DNA from: Stutzerimonas urumqiensis
GTDB lineage: Bacteria; Pseudomonadota; Gammaproteobacteria; Pseudomonadales; Pseudomonadaceae
Assembly: GCF_003640395.1 (NCBI RefSeq)
Contig: NZ_RBZQ01000006.1
Span: forward strand, 124,001 to 188,000
DNA length: 64,000 nucleotides
Reading direction: 5' to 3'
Part shown: positions 8,873-19,035 of the stretch, in pieces
How the letters are laid out: each line of letters begins with the position of its first letter
How positions within the stretch are numbered: the stretch's first letter is position 1
The notes under the pieces: model-generated
What the model was told of the DNA's origin: nothing
Database searches by the model: none
What the model saw: only the letters and a program-made list of their open reading frames with translations
Program-made: the position numbers and the translations under genes

Positions 8873-8901
8873 TTGAGTAATCAGGTCACCACCCCTAGCA
8901 T
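8873..8901 (+). promoter_or_regulatory. predicted sigma-70 promoter of leuCD
   Basis: TTGAGT (8873-8878) and TAGCAT (8896-8901) are 17 bases apart, a reasonable sigma-70 match. Transcription would start near 8908, about 50 bases before the leuC ATG. The weak -10 fits an activator-dependent promoter. Confidence 0.55.
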
Positions 8902-8911
8902 GACCCCATAA

Positions 8912-8936
8912 CCGCAAGGGCTATCGACCCTTGCGG
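8912..8936 (+). promoter_or_regulatory. stable hairpin at the 5' end of the leuC leader
   Basis: CCGCAAGGG (8912-8920) pairs perfectly with CCCTTGCGG (8928-8936) across a seven-base loop. It lies between the predicted transcription start and the leuC ribosome site (GAGGACAG). No T run follows, so it is not an intrinsic terminator. It may stabilise the mRNA or tune translation. Confidence 0.45.
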
Positions 8937-8957
8937 AGCACTGATGAGGACAGTCCG

Positions 8958-10397
8958 ATGGCTGGCAAGACGCTGTACGACAAACTCTGGGACATGCATG
9001 AAGTGAAGCGCCGAGACGACGGCTCCTCGCTCATCTACATCGATCGCCACATTCTTCACGAGGTGACCTCGCCGCAGGCTTTCGAAGGTCTGCGCCTGGC
9101 GGGCCGCAAGCCTTGGCGCATCGACGCCAACATCGCGACGCCCGATCACAACGTGCCGACCACCGCGAGCGAGCGCCAGGGCGGCATCGAGCAGATCGCC
9201 GATGAAGTCTCGCGTCTGCAAGTGCAGACCCTGGACGAGAATTGCGATGACTTCGGCATTCTCGAATTCAAGATGAACGACATCCGCCAGGGTATCGTCC
9301 ATGTCATCGGCCCGGAGCAGGGCGCGACCCTGCCGGGCATGACGGTCGTCTGCGGTGACTCGCACACCTCCACGCACGGCGCCTTCGGTGCGCTGGCGCA
9401 TGGCATCGGTACGTCCGAGGTGGAGCATGTGCTCGCGACGCAGTGCCTGGTCGCCAAAAAGATGAAGAACATGCAGGTCCGGGTCGAAGGCCGGTTGCCG
9501 GCCGGCGTCACGGCCAAGGACATCGTGCTCGCGGTGATCGGCAAGATCGGCACCGCGGGTGGCAATGGCCATGCGCTGGAATTCGCCGGCAGCGCCATCC
9601 GCGACCTGTCGATGGAAGGCCGCATGACCCTCTGCAACATGGCCATCGAGGCGGGCGCCCGCGTCGGTATGGTGGCGGTCGACGACAAGACCATCGCCTA
9701 TGTGGAAGGCCGTCCGTTCGCGCCCAAGGGTGCGGACTGGGACAACGCCGTCTCGCTCTGGAAATCGCTGGTTTCCGACGCCGATGCGGTGTTCGACACC
9801 GTGGTGGAATTGCGCGCCGAGGACATCAAGCCGCAGGTCAGCTGGGGAACCTCGCCGGAAATGGTGCTGGCGGTCGATCAGTGCGTTCCTGATCCGGCCG
9901 TCGAAGCCGATCCGGTCAAGCGCGGCTCCATCGAGCGGGCGCTGAAATACATGGGCTTGCAGGCCAACCAGCCGATCACGCAGATCACACTGGATCGCGT
10001 GTTCATCGGTTCCTGCACCAACTCCCGCATCGAAGACCTGCGTGCTGCGGCCGAGGTCGCCAAAGGGCGCAAGGTCGCCGCGACGATCAAGCAGGCGATG
10101 GTGGTGCCGGGGTCCGGCCTGGTGAAGCAGCAGGCCGAGGCCGAAGGGCTGGACCGCATCTTCATCGAGGCGGGCTTCGAATGGCGCGAGCCGGGTTGCT
10201 CCATGTGCCTGGCGATGAACCCCGACAAGCTTGGCAGCGGCGAGCACTGCGCCTCGACGTCCAACCGCAATTTCGAGGGCCGCCAGGGGGCGGGCGGTCG
10301 CACCCATCTGGTCAGTCCGGCGATGGCCGCGGCGGCCGCGGTGACCGGTCACTTCATCGATGTTCGCGAATTGCTCAGCGGAGGTGCGCAGCAATGA
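8958..10397 (+). CDS. leuC: 3-isopropylmalate dehydratase large subunit
   Basis: LeuC with LeuD forms the [4Fe-4S] isomerase that converts 2-isopropylmalate to 3-isopropylmalate in leucine synthesis. The 479-aa protein has aconitase-family landmarks: [12 protein letters not shown] at the N-terminus, [21 protein letters not shown], and the three cluster cysteines in FIGSCTNSR and [10 protein letters not shown]. The start is ATG 8958 after GAGGACAG; an upstream in-frame codon at 8931 falls inside the leader hairpin and is rejected. The stop overlaps leuD by four bases (ATGA), so the two subunits are translationally coupled. Confidence 0.97.
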   Translation: MAGKTLYDKLWDMHEVKRRDDGSSLIYIDRHILHEVTSPQAFEGLRLAGRKPWRIDANIATPDHNVPTTASERQGGIEQIADEVSRLQVQTLDENCDDFGILEFKMNDIRQGIVHVIGPEQGATLPGMTVVCGDSHTSTHGAFGALAHGIGTSEVEHVLATQCLVAKKMKNMQVRVEGRLPAGVTAKDIVLAVIGKIGTAGGNGHALEFAGSAIRDLSMEGRMTLCNMAIEAGARVGMVAVDDKTIAYVEGRPFAPKGADWDNAVSLWKSLVSDADAVFDTVVELRAEDIKPQVSWGTSPEMVLAVDQCVPDPAVEADPVKRGSIERALKYMGLQANQPITQITLDRVFIGSCTNSRIEDLRAAAEVAKGRKVAATIKQAMVVPGSGLVKQQAEAEGLDRIFIEAGFEWREPGCSMCLAMNPDKLGSGEHCASTSNRNFEGRQGAGGRTHLVSPAMAAAAAVTGHFIDVRELLSGGAQQ

Positions 10398-11041
10398 GAG
10401 CCTTTACCCAGCACACCGGCTTGGTCTGCCCGCTCGATCGCGCCAACGTCGACACCGACCAGATCATTCCCAAGCAGTTTCTCAAGTCGATCAAGCGGAC
10501 CGGTTTCGGTCCCAACCTGTTCGACGAGTGGCGCTACCTGGACGTCGGGCAACCGAACCAGGACAACACCAAGCGGCCGATCAATCCGGAGTTCGTGCTC
10601 AACTTCCCGCGCTACCAGGGCGCCAGCGTCCTGCTCGCACGGGAGAATTTCGGCTGTGGATCGTCCCGCGAGCACGCGCCGTGGGCGCTGGAAGAGTACG
10701 GCTTTCGCGCCATCATCGCGCCGAGCTACGCCGACATCTTCTATAACAACAGCTTCAAGAACGGCCTCTTGCCGATCGTGTTGGACGAGCAGGAGGTCGA
10801 TGAACTGTTTCGCCAGGCCGAGGCCACCGAGGGATACCGGCTGACCGTCGACCTCGCGGCGCAAGCCGTGACGCGCCCGGACGGGGTGCAGTACCGCTTC
10901 GAGGTCGATGCCTTCCGCAAGCACTGCTTGCTCAATGGCCTCGATGACATCGGCCTGACCCTGCAGGACGCTGACGCGATCAGGGCGTTCGAGGCGCGGC
11001 ACCGCGATGCCCAGCCGTGGTTGTTCGGCGCGATCAAATGA
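10394..11041 (+). CDS. leuD: 3-isopropylmalate dehydratase small subunit
   Basis: This is the swivelling subunit of isopropylmalate isomerase, 215 aa, normal for the family. Recognisable segments are [17 protein letters not shown] near the N-terminus, [20 protein letters not shown], and [11 protein letters not shown]. The start overlaps the end of leuC (ATGA), which supports equal expression of both subunits. About 80 bases without a clear terminator separate it from leuB, so read-through into leuB is likely. Confidence 0.97.
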   Translation: MRAFTQHTGLVCPLDRANVDTDQIIPKQFLKSIKRTGFGPNLFDEWRYLDVGQPNQDNTKRPINPEFVLNFPRYQGASVLLARENFGCGSSREHAPWALEEYGFRAIIAPSYADIFYNNSFKNGLLPIVLDEQEVDELFRQAEATEGYRLTVDLAAQAVTRPDGVQYRFEVDAFRKHCLLNGLDDIGLTLQDADAIRAFEARHRDAQPWLFGAIK

Positions 11042-11123
11042 CATGAGCTGGAGCTGCAAGCCGCAGGTATCAGCACCCGGCTGCAGCGTTCGGCTTTGAG
11101 CAAGCTTTTTCGAAGGAAAGACT

Positions 11124-12206
11124 ATGTCCAAACAGATTCTGATTCTTCCGGGCGATGGCATCGGGCCGGAAATCATGGCCGAGGCGGTCAAGGTGCTGCG
11201 GCTGGCCAATGACAAGTTCCGGCTGGGCTTCGAGCTGACCGAAGACGTGATCGGTGGCGCCGCGATCGACCGGCACGGCGTGCCGCTGGCGGACGAGACG
11301 CTCGCGCGGGCGCAGGCGGCCGATGCCGTGCTGCTCGGTGCGGTCGGCGGCCCGAAGTGGGACAAGATCGAACGGGACATCCGCCCGGAACGCGGCTTGC
11401 TGAAGATCCGCTCGGCGCTGGGGCTGTTTGCCAACTTGCGTCCGGCGACGCTCTATCCGCAACTGGCCAGCGCCTCGACGCTCAAGCCCGAGGTCGTGTC
11501 GGGGCTGGACATCCTCATCGTTCGCGAGCTGACGGGCGGCATCTATTTCGGTGCCCCGCGCGGCCAGCGGCAGCTGGATAACGGCGAACGTCAGGCGTTC
11601 GATACCTTGCCCTACAGCGAGGGCGAAATCCGCCGGATCGCGCGCGTGGGCTTCGACATGGCCAGGGTGCGCAACCGCAAGCTCTGCTCGGTCGACAAGG
11701 CCAACGTGCTGGCTTCCAGCCAGCTGTGGCGGGAAGTGGTGGAGGAGGTGGCCAGGGATTATCCCGAGGTCGAGCTGAGCCACATGTACGTCGACAACGC
11801 GGCCATGCAGCTGGTACGCGCACCCAAGCAGTTCGATGTGATCGTGACGGACAACATGTTCGGGGACATCCTGTCGGATCAGGCTTCCATGCTGACCGGC
11901 TCCATCGGCATGCTGCCTTCGGCGTCGCTCGATGCGAACAACAAGGGCATGTACGAACCTTGTCACGGTTCGGCGCCTGACATTGCAGGCCAGGGGGTCG
12001 CCAATCCGCTCGCGACCATCCTCTCGGTGGCGATGATGCTGCGTTACAGCTTCGAACAGGCGGCTGCCGCCGGCGCGATCGAACAGGCGGTCAGCCAGGT
12101 GCTCGACCAGGGGCTGCGCACCGGCGACATCGCAGCGCCCGGTTGCACGCGGGTCGGTACGCAGGGCATGGGTGATGCGGTAGTCGCCGCGCTCTCGGCG
12201 TTGTAA
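11124..12206 (+). CDS. leuB: 3-isopropylmalate dehydrogenase
   Basis: LeuB oxidises and decarboxylates 3-isopropylmalate to 2-oxoisocaproate using NAD. At 360 aa it is full length. Motifs include [11 protein letters not shown] at the N-terminus, VGGPKWD, the substrate arginines in [37 protein letters not shown], and the metal/NAD region [26 protein letters not shown] with [13 protein letters not shown]. The start ATG follows GAAGGAAAG. With leuC and leuD upstream, the window holds every step from 2-isopropylmalate to the 2-oxo acid. Confidence 0.97.
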   Translation: MSKQILILPGDGIGPEIMAEAVKVLRLANDKFRLGFELTEDVIGGAAIDRHGVPLADETLARAQAADAVLLGAVGGPKWDKIERDIRPERGLLKIRSALGLFANLRPATLYPQLASASTLKPEVVSGLDILIVRELTGGIYFGAPRGQRQLDNGERQAFDTLPYSEGEIRRIARVGFDMARVRNRKLCSVDKANVLASSQLWREVVEEVARDYPEVELSHMYVDNAAMQLVRAPKQFDVIVTDNMFGDILSDQASMLTGSIGMLPSASLDANNKGMYEPCHGSAPDIAGQGVANPLATILSVAMMLRYSFEQAAAAGAIEQAVSQVLDQGLRTGDIAAPGCTRVGTQGMGDAVVAALSAL

Positions 12207-12212
12207 TCTTTC

Positions 12213-12232
12213 GGCCCGTCTCGCGGCGGGCC
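12213..12232 (+). other. small GC hairpin between leuB and asd
   Basis: GGCCCG (12213-12218) can pair with CGGGCC (12227-12232) across eight bases, just after the leuB stop. There is no T run, so it may be a weak terminator or an mRNA 3' end stabiliser. Confidence 0.35.
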
Positions 12233-12255
12233 ACTCAATATAGGTGTAGTTGCAG

Positions 12256-13368
12256 ATGAAACGTGTAGGTCTGATCGGTTGGCGGGGCATGGTCGGTTCC
12301 GTGCTCATGCAGCGCATGCTGGAAGAGCGGGACTTCGACCTGATCGAGCCGGTGTTTTTCACCACGTCAAATGTTGGCGGGCAGGGCCCGGACATCGGTA
12401 AGGACATCGCGCCGCTGAAGGATGCCTACAGCATCGACGAGCTGAAAGGCCTGGATGTGATCCTGACCTGCCAGGGCGGCGACTACACCAACGATGTGTT
12501 CCCCAAGCTGCGCGAAGCGGGTTGGAACGGGTATTGGATCGATGCCGCCTCGGCACTGCGTATGCAGGACGACGCCGTCATCGTCCTCGATCCGGTCAAC
12601 CGTCGCGTGATCGATCAGCAGCTCGAGGCGGGAACGAAGAACTACATCGGTGGCAACTGCACGGTCAGCCTGATGCTCATGGGGCTTGGCGGTCTGTTCG
12701 AGGCTGGGCTCGTCGAGTGGATGAGCGCCATGACCTACCAGGCGGCGTCCGGCGCCGGGGCGCAGAACATGCGCGAGCTCATTCGTCAGATGGGCACCAT
12801 CGAGTCGGCCGTCGCCGACGAGCTGGCCAACCCGGCCAGCGCCATCCTCGATATCGATCGCAAGGTCGCCGAGACGCAGCGTAGCGGCGACTTTCCTGTC
12901 GACCATTTCGGGGTGCCGCTGGCCGGCAGTCTCATTCCGTACATCGACAAGGAATTGCCGAATGGACAGAGCCGCGAGGAATGGAAAGCCCAGGCCGAGA
13001 CCAACAAGATACTCGGCCGCTTCAAGAGCCCGATTCCCGTCGATGGCATTTGCGTACGAATCGGTGCGATGCGGTGCCACAGCCAGGCGCTGACCATCAA
13101 GCTCAACAAGGATGTCCCGATTTCCGATATCGAAGGGCTGATCAGCCAGCACAACCCCTGGGTGAAGCTGGTGCCCAACCATCGCGAAAACAGCATGCAT
13201 GAGCTGACGCCGACTGCGGTCACCGGGACCCTCTCCGTCCCGGTCGGTCGGCTGCGCAAGCTGAACATGGGGTCGCATTATCTGGGTGCGTTCACCGTAG
13301 GCGACCAGTTGCTGTGGGGTGCGGCCGAACCGCTACGGCGGATGCTGCGGATCCTGCTCGAGCGCTGA
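12256..13368 (+). CDS. asd: aspartate-semialdehyde dehydrogenase
   Basis: Asd reduces beta-aspartyl phosphate to aspartate semialdehyde with NADPH, the branch point for lysine/diaminopimelate, threonine and methionine. The 370-aa protein begins [16 protein letters not shown] (NADP-binding fold). The catalytic cysteine is C135 in [10 protein letters not shown], and the later active-site region reads [13 protein letters not shown]-like with the conserved histidine. It is the long, Gram-negative type. The start is ATG 12256; a TTG two codons earlier is less likely. Because diaminopimelate comes through this step, the gene is normally essential. Confidence 0.97.
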   Translation: MKRVGLIGWRGMVGSVLMQRMLEERDFDLIEPVFFTTSNVGGQGPDIGKDIAPLKDAYSIDELKGLDVILTCQGGDYTNDVFPKLREAGWNGYWIDAASALRMQDDAVIVLDPVNRRVIDQQLEAGTKNYIGGNCTVSLMLMGLGGLFEAGLVEWMSAMTYQAASGAGAQNMRELIRQMGTIESAVADELANPASAILDIDRKVAETQRSGDFPVDHFGVPLAGSLIPYIDKELPNGQSREEWKAQAETNKILGRFKSPIPVDGICVRIGAMRCHSQALTIKLNKDVPISDIEGLISQHNPWVKLVPNHRENSMHELTPTAVTGTLSVPVGRLRKLNMGSHYLGAFTVGDQLLWGAAEPLRRMLRILLER

Positions 13369-13715
13369 TCCGAAGATGCGAGACCGCGCCACCGGAAGGT
13401 GGCGTTGTCGTATCTGGGCACCTGATAGGCACTTTGCGGCCAGCAATGCTGAGCGATGACCCTGCTGTTTGCCGCCTTGAAGTTCCCGGTTGAATTGTGG
13501 ATTGCGTCTGATAACGCGAAAAAGGCCCGGCTATGAGCGACCACGCGGTCGGGCGCGTTGTTGATAAAACCCTATCTGTCAAAGATACTTGCCCGCAATT
13601 TGCAGAACTATTCTAGATACGAGACGTGTTGCTGGATCGCTGACGGGGAACCGCAAGTCGGGCGCGGGCAGTGAATTAACCTCGAAGTTCGAGAGATAGA
13701 GACAAGGATTCCACT
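13369..13715. other. 347-base intergenic region between asd and fimV
   Basis: No convincing gene lies here. Just after asd, CGCCACC (13387-13393) pairs perfectly with GGTGGCG (13398-13404) over a GGAA loop. It has only a weak T-rich tail, so it is a possible terminator or 3' stabiliser. A 27-codon frame at 13533-13616 has no supporting evidence. The second half is AT-richer than its surroundings and probably contains the fimV promoter, but no -35/-10 pair stands out. A ribosome site (AAGGATT) precedes fimV. Confidence 0.6.
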
Positions 13716-16445
13716 ATGGTTCGGGTTCGTAATCTGGTGTTGGCAATCGCGGCGGCGACCGCACTGACCACCGAAATGGCGTATGCGCTAGGGCTCGGTG
13801 AAGTCAGCCTCAAGTCGTCGCTGAATCAACCACTGGTGGCGGAAATCGAATTGCTGGACGCCAAGTCCCTCGGACCAGGGGAAGTGGTGCCGTCGCTTGC
13901 CAGTGTCGAAGCCTTCAACAAGGCTGGCGTGGATCGTTTGTATTTTCTGACTGATCTCAAGTTCACGCCGGTATTGCGGCCGGACGGAAAGAACGTCATT
14001 CGAATTACTTCAAGCAAGCCGGTTCGCGAACCTTATTTGAACTTCCTGGTGGAAGTGCTCTGGCCTAATGGCCGCCTGCTGCGTGAATACACGTTGCTGC
14101 TCGACCCGCCGCTTTATTCGCCGGAGACGGCCGCGGCCGTCGCACCGCAATTGCCGATCACACCCCAAGCGACCCAGCCGGTCGCCCGGCAGCGAGCCGA
14201 GGCCGTACAGCGTCCTGCAATTCCGGCATCGGGCCCTGCGGCTGGTGCGGGTGAATACCGAACCACCGCGAGCGATACGCTGTGGGAAATCGCCGAGCAG
14301 CATCGGCAGGGTGGCACCGTTCACCAGACGATGTTGGCGATCCAGGACCTCAATCCCAACGCCTTCATCGGTGGCAACATCAACCGCATGCTGAGCGGGC
14401 AGGTTTTGCGTCTGCCTAACGAGGCGCAGATTGGCCAACGTTCGCAGGCCGAGGCCATCGCCCAGGTCGCGCAGCAGAATGCAGCCTGGCGCCAGGCTGG
14501 TGACCCGGCTCCGGCCGGCAACAGGCAGGTCGATGCGACTCGTCGTACCGAGGCTGGCGCCTCGCCGAGCCAGGTCGAAACCGGCGATAACCTCCGCCTG
14601 GTCGCGCCGACGCGCGGCGAGGCAACCGCCGGTAGCGACCGAGGCGCGGCGGGCGACAGCAAGGCGCTGGCCGACAAACTGGCGGTCACCCAGGAAAGCC
14701 TGGATTCGAGCCGTCGCGAGAATGCCGAGCTCAAGGATCGCCTCGGTGACCTGCAAAGCCAGCTCGATAACCTACAGCGACTGATGGCGCTCAAGGACGA
14801 TCAACTAGCCAAGTTGCAGGCACAACTGGCGACCGATGCCTCGCAAGCGAGCACGTCTGCGCAAGGGCAGCCACTGGATGGCGCGCCTGTCTCCAGCGAG
14901 GCGCCGAGCGAGGAGGCGGTCGCTCCCGAATCCATCGAGGCTCCGGTCGCGCCCTCTGCTTCGGCACCTTCGCCTGACCAGGGTGAGGCGGGTCAGCCCG
15001 AACCCGCAACCGCCAGCCCGGCGCCCGCAGCACCGGCCGCGCAACCTGAGCCAACGCAGCCGGCTGTGGCGCCGGTTCCGGTCGCCGAAACGCCGGAGGA
15101 AGGGCTGATCGAAGGCCTGCTGGAAGATCCGGTGACCCTCGGCTTGGTTGGTGGCGGCGCGCTGCTTCTCGTGCTGATCGGTCTGATGGCACTGTCCCGG
15201 CGGAACGCGGCCAGGGAAGCGGAGCTTCAAGAAAGTCTCGCGAGCGAGCATTCCGATACCTTCGGCCTCGGCCAGAGCCAGGCATTCACGCATGACCTGG
15301 CGGAGCCGGAGGAAGGTATCCAGCACGCGCCGCTGGAGACGGCCAAGCCCCACGATGTCATCGCCGAATCGGATATCTACATCGCCTACGGCCGTTTCAA
15401 CCAGGCAGCCGATCTGCTTCAGTCTGCTGCGAACGACGAGCCGCAGCGGACCGATATCCGCCTGAAGCTCATGGAAGTCTACGCCGAGCTCGGTGATCGC
15501 CAGGGTTTTGCGCGCCAGGAAGCGGAGCTGCGCGAAATTGGCGGTGCGAACGCCGAGATCGACCGTCTCAAGGCCAAGTTTCCGTCGATGGTGCCCGCCG
15601 TTGCTGGAGCAGGGCTCGCAGGCGCTGGCGCCGCCAGCTATGCGGCCATGTCTTCAACGGACTCGGATGAGCTGAACCTCGACGATCTCGATCTCGAATT
15701 GGATGATCCGGTCCGTGATGCGTCACCTGCCGCGGATGATGAAGTGACGCTCGATGACCTGGCGCTGGAGTTCGATGCGCTCGATAACGAACCGCTTGAG
15801 CCGAAGGCAGGGGAACTGACTGACGGACCAGCCAGCCCGGATGCAAGTTTCGACAACCAGTACGACCTCAGCGATGACTTGCTGGCGCTGGACGAGGCGA
15901 CGCTGGCGCCTGCGTCCGATTCGGAGCTGGATCTCAACCTGGACGAACAGCCACTGGTCGAACAGGACCCGCTTGCCGACTTCGATTTCGAACTGTCCGA
16001 CCTTGACCAGCAGGAGGCCACGATCGCCGAGCAGGTTGATTCCACTGATCAGCTCGATACCCCCGCTACCAGTTCAGCGTTCGATACCCAGCTGCCGGAT
16101 GATTTCGATCTGGCGATCGATGAAGCACCGGCTGAACCCTACGCGCCGGCCGAATTGGCCAACGAACTCGATGCCGTGAGCGCGGAGCTCGATGATTTGT
16201 CGGATCGTCTCGCCGAATCGGCTGAGCCGGTCAATGAAGTCTCGGGCGGTTCCGGCGATGCGCTGGACGAAGAATTCGATTTCTTGAGCGATGCCGATGA
16301 AACCGCGACGAAGCTGGATCTCGCCAGGGCCTATATCGACATGGGCGATGCCGACGGGGCGAGGGACATCCTTGACGAAGTCATGAGTGAAGGTAGCGAC
16401 CTGCAGCAGCAGGAAGCCCGCGAGATGCTTGCCCGACTTGGTTGA
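13716..16445 (+). CDS. fimV: FimV-family inner-membrane hub protein
   Basis: FimV links peptidoglycan, type IV pilus assembly and polar localisation, and in Pseudomonas supports PilMNOPQ assembly and cAMP signalling. The 909-aa chain has a signal peptide (1-24); the FimV N-terminal domain (about 25-135: LGLGEVSLKSSLNQPLVAEIEL); a LysM peptidoglycan-binding domain (about 180-233); a coiled coil (about 315-372); a Pro/Ala linker; one membrane helix (473-494) followed by RR; a TPR-like segment after 540; a very acidic middle; and the conserved C-terminal FimV cap (about 860-908, KLDLARAYIDMGDADGARDIL). This is the full family architecture. Its stop overlaps the truA start. Confidence 0.95.
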   Translation: MVRVRNLVLAIAAATALTTEMAYALGLGEVSLKSSLNQPLVAEIELLDAKSLGPGEVVPSLASVEAFNKAGVDRLYFLTDLKFTPVLRPDGKNVIRITSSKPVREPYLNFLVEVLWPNGRLLREYTLLLDPPLYSPETAAAVAPQLPITPQATQPVARQRAEAVQRPAIPASGPAAGAGEYRTTASDTLWEIAEQHRQGGTVHQTMLAIQDLNPNAFIGGNINRMLSGQVLRLPNEAQIGQRSQAEAIAQVAQQNAAWRQAGDPAPAGNRQVDATRRTEAGASPSQVETGDNLRLVAPTRGEATAGSDRGAAGDSKALADKLAVTQESLDSSRRENAELKDRLGDLQSQLDNLQRLMALKDDQLAKLQAQLATDASQASTSAQGQPLDGAPVSSEAPSEEAVAPESIEAPVAPSASAPSPDQGEAGQPEPATASPAPAAPAAQPEPTQPAVAPVPVAETPEEGLIEGLLEDPVTLGLVGGGALLLVLIGLMALSRRNAAREAELQESLASEHSDTFGLGQSQAFTHDLAEPEEGIQHAPLETAKPHDVIAESDIYIAYGRFNQAADLLQSAANDEPQRTDIRLKLMEVYAELGDRQGFARQEAELREIGGANAEIDRLKAKFPSMVPAVAGAGLAGAGAASYAAMSSTDSDELNLDDLDLELDDPVRDASPAADDEVTLDDLALEFDALDNEPLEPKAGELTDGPASPDASFDNQYDLSDDLLALDEATLAPASDSELDLNLDEQPLVEQDPLADFDFELSDLDQQEATIAEQVDSTDQLDTPATSSAFDTQLPDDFDLAIDEAPAEPYAPAELANELDAVSAELDDLSDRLAESAEPVNEVSGGSGDALDEEFDFLSDADETATKLDLARAYIDMGDADGARDILDEVMSEGSDLQQQEAREMLARLG

Positions 16446-17314
16446 TGATGCTTCAGTCAGTTGAACGAGCGGCAGCCGGAGAGGCTGCCGCTGGCGTTTT
16501 CAGGGTCGCGATGGGCGTGGAATATCAGGGCAGCCGGTTTCACGGCTTCCAACGCCAGCGTGGTGGCATCCCCTCGGTTCAGGAGTCGCTGGAAAAAGCG
16601 CTTTCGCGCGTGGCCGGAGGCGAGGCACTGACAATCTCCTGCGCGGGGCGCACCGATGCGAAAGTCCACGCCAGCGGGCAGGTCATTCATTTCGACACAA
16701 CGGTCGAGCGCACGCCCTTCGCCTGGGTCATGGGCGGCAACGCCAATCTTCCGCCCGACGTCAGCATCACCTGGGCGCAGCTTATGCCGCCTACGTTCGA
16801 CGCCCGCTTCGGCGCGGTTTCCCGACGTTATCGCTATGTGATCTACAACGATCCCATCCGCCCGGCGCACATGTCCGATCAGGTAACCTGGAACCATCGA
16901 CCGCTGGATATCGAGCGGATGCGCGATGCGGCCCGCCCATTGGTGGGAACCCATGATTTCAGCTCCTTCCGGGCCCGACAGTGCCAGGCTAAGTCGCCGA
17001 TCAAGACCATTCATCACCTCGAGATACTGCAATCGGGACGATTCATGGTCATCGATGTGCGCGCCAGTGCCTTTCTGCATCACATGGTGCGCAATATTGC
17101 TGGCGTGCTGATGACGATCGGGGCCGGCGAACGGCCCGTGAATTGGGCGAAAGAGGTATTGGCGGCGCGGCGTCGGGCGGCCGGTGGCGTCACCGCCCAT
17201 CCGTTCGGCCTTTACCTCGTCCAGGTGGAGTATCCGTCCGAGTTCGCCCTGCCGGAGCGCTACCTCGGTCCGCATTTCCTTTCCGGATTGCCCGATGTCG
17301 GTAAGGCGCGGTAG
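16445..17314 (+). CDS. truA: tRNA pseudouridine(38-40) synthase TruA
   Basis: TruA isomerises uridines 38-40 in the anticodon stem-loop of many tRNAs. The catalytic aspartate is D71 in CAGRTDAKVHASGQV; other family segments are GVEYQGSRFHGFQRQ, VSRRYRYVI, GTHDFSSFRA, and ASAFLHHMVRNIAGVLM near the C-terminus. Length is 289 aa from ATG 16445, which overlaps the fimV stop; ATG 16448 is equally possible. The first 20 or so residues before GVEYQG are a variable extension. The fimV-truA-trpF order is conserved in pseudomonads. Confidence 0.95.
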   Translation: MMLQSVERAAAGEAAAGVFRVAMGVEYQGSRFHGFQRQRGGIPSVQESLEKALSRVAGGEALTISCAGRTDAKVHASGQVIHFDTTVERTPFAWVMGGNANLPPDVSITWAQLMPPTFDARFGAVSRRYRYVIYNDPIRPAHMSDQVTWNHRPLDIERMRDAARPLVGTHDFSSFRARQCQAKSPIKTIHHLEILQSGRFMVIDVRASAFLHHMVRNIAGVLMTIGAGERPVNWAKEVLAARRRAAGGVTAHPFGLYLVQVEYPSEFALPERYLGPHFLSGLPDVGKAR

Positions 17315-17393
17315 CGCATCCGGGATTTGATGGCTGCAACTGCTGCACTATTGCCGTCTTTGTTACCATCCGGGCTTTTCCGAGCGGTGAACC

Positions 17394-18017
17394 GTGAGCA
17401 TCGTACGTAGCAAGATCTGTGGAATCACCCGGGTCGAGGACGCCCTGGTTGCCGCCGAAGCCGGTGCAGACGCCATCGGCCTGGTGTTTTACGAACGCAG
17501 CCCGCGGGCCGTGAACATTGCGACCGCGCGCGCGATCGTGCAGGCGCTGCCGCCGTTCGTGTCGGTGGCAGGTCTGTTCGTCAACATGAGCCGCTGCGAG
17601 CTGGGCGAGATACTCGACGCGGTCCCTCTCGACGTTCTGCAATTTCATGGCGATGAGCCGGCCGAGGCATGTGCAGGGCATGGACGACCCTGGTACAAGG
17701 CGCTTCGCGTGAAGCCCGGTGATGACATTCATGCGCAGTCACGGGCCTATCCGGGCGCTGCCGCCATCCTGCTGGATACCTACGTGGCCGGTGTGCCGGG
17801 TGGTACAGGCGAAGTGTTCGATTGGTCGCTAATTCCCGACGAGTTCGATAAGCCGATCATCCTGGCTGGTGGCTTGACCGTGGATAACGTCTCGATGGCG
17901 ATCGAGACGGCCCGACCCTACGCCGTCGACGTCAGCGGCGGCGTCGAGTCGAGCAAGGGCGTCAAGGATCATGAACGCGTGCGTGCGTTCGTATGCAAGG
18001 TGAGGGCCGCCGTGTGA
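17394..18017 (+). CDS. trpF: phosphoribosylanthranilate isomerase
   Basis: TrpF catalyses the third step of tryptophan synthesis, an Amadori rearrangement of N-(5-phosphoribosyl)anthranilate. The 207-aa TIM barrel shows [11 protein letters not shown] (catalytic Cys), [16 protein letters not shown]-like VAGLFVN, LQFHGDE, the catalytic Asp in [18 protein letters not shown], and the phosphate-binding end [15 protein letters not shown]. The start is GTG 17394, which gives the standard N-terminus. In pseudomonads trpF lies here, apart from the other trp genes. Confidence 0.96.
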   Translation: MSIVRSKICGITRVEDALVAAEAGADAIGLVFYERSPRAVNIATARAIVQALPPFVSVAGLFVNMSRCELGEILDAVPLDVLQFHGDEPAEACAGHGRPWYKALRVKPGDDIHAQSRAYPGAAAILLDTYVAGVPGGTGEVFDWSLIPDEFDKPIILAGGLTVDNVSMAIETARPYAVDVSGGVESSKGVKDHERVRAFVCKVRAAV

Positions 18018-18141
18018 CGGCCACAAGGCGAACGCCGTCCAGTAGCTTTATAACCACTGGCCTGCCTGGGTCGGTGCCGGTTTCAGGGCTGCACGCGATC
18101 ACCCGCGGGGTCCGTACCCTATTCATTGTGGAGAACGAACC

Positions 18142-19035
18142 ATGAGTAACTGGCTGGTCGACAAGCTCATTCCTTCGATCATGCGATCGGAGGTGAAGAA
18201 GAGTTCCGTGCCCGAGGGTCTTTGGCACAAGTGTCCGGCATGCGAGGCGGTGCTGTACCGGCCGGAGCTCGAGAAGACGCTCGATGTTTGCCCCAAGTGC
18301 GGGCATCACATGCGCATCGACGCGCGTACTCGTCTCGACATCTTCCTCGACGAGAACGGTCGCGAGGAAATCGGTGCCGAGCTGGAGCCGGTCGACCGAC
18401 TGAAATTCAAGGACAGCAAGCGCTACAAGGACCGTCTGGCTGGCGCGCAGAAGCAGACGGGCGAGAAGGACGCGTTGATCGCCATGCGCGGCACGCTGAT
18501 GGACTCGCCCGTGGTGGCCTGTGCGTTCGAGTTCTCCTTCATGGGCGGCTCGATGGGCGCGATCGTCGGCGAGCGTTTCGTCCAGGCGGCCAATGTGGCG
18601 CTGGAACTGCGTTGCCCGCTGGTGTGTTTCGCCGCATCCGGTGGGGCGCGGATGCAGGAAGCCCTGATTTCCCTGATGCAAATGGCCAAGACATCGGCCG
18701 TGCTGGCGCGCCTGCGTGAAGAAGGCCTGCCGTTCATTTCCGTATTGACCGATCCGGTCTATGGCGGGGTGTCCGCAAGCCTGGCGATGCTGGGCGATGT
18801 GATCGTTGCCGAGCCGAAGGCGCTGATCGGATTTGCCGGGCCGCGGGTGATCGAGCAGACCGTTCGGGAAAAACTTCCCGAGGGCTTCCAGCGCAGCGAA
18901 TTCCTGCTGGATCACGGGGCGATAGACCTGATCGTTCCGCGTACTGAGCTTCGCCCGCGTCTGGCTCGTTTGCTGGCCCAGCTGCAGCATCGTCCGTCGC
19001 CTGCGGACGTGCCTCGGGTGGCTGCCAGCGCATGA
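18142..19035 (+). CDS. accD: acetyl-CoA carboxylase carboxyltransferase subunit beta
   Basis: AccD with AccA transfers the carboxyl group from biotin to acetyl-CoA, giving malonyl-CoA for fatty acid synthesis. The 297-aa protein has the N-terminal zinc ribbon (C31, C34, C50, C53 in CPAC and CPKC) followed by the crotonase-like fold with [28 protein letters not shown], and [18 protein letters not shown]. The start follows GGAGAA. Its stop overlaps folC by ATGA, so translation is coupled. The accD-folC pair is widely conserved in gammaproteobacteria. Confidence 0.97.
   Translation: MSNWLVDKLIPSIMRSEVKKSSVPEGLWHKCPACEAVLYRPELEKTLDVCPKCGHHMRIDARTRLDIFLDENGREEIGAELEPVDRLKFKDSKRYKDRLAGAQKQTGEKDALIAMRGTLMDSPVVACAFEFSFMGGSMGAIVGERFVQAANVALELRCPLVCFAASGGARMQEALISLMQMAKTSAVLARLREEGLPFISVLTDPVYGGVSASLAMLGDVIVAEPKALIGFAGPRVIEQTVREKLPEGFQRSEFLLDHGAIDLIVPRTELRPRLARLLAQLQHRPSPADVPRVAASA

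Noticed and set aside
8858-8911. A short frame, 17 codons from ATG 8858, before leuC that could be a leucine leader peptide
   Set aside because: It contains only one leucine codon and no leucine run, and the following hairpin has no T tail, so classical attenuation is not supported. The predicted promoter -10 also overlaps it.
13533-13616. A 27-codon frame in the asd-fimV gap with an AAGG before its ATG
   Set aside because: Too short and lacking any recognisable feature or composition signal; likely chance.
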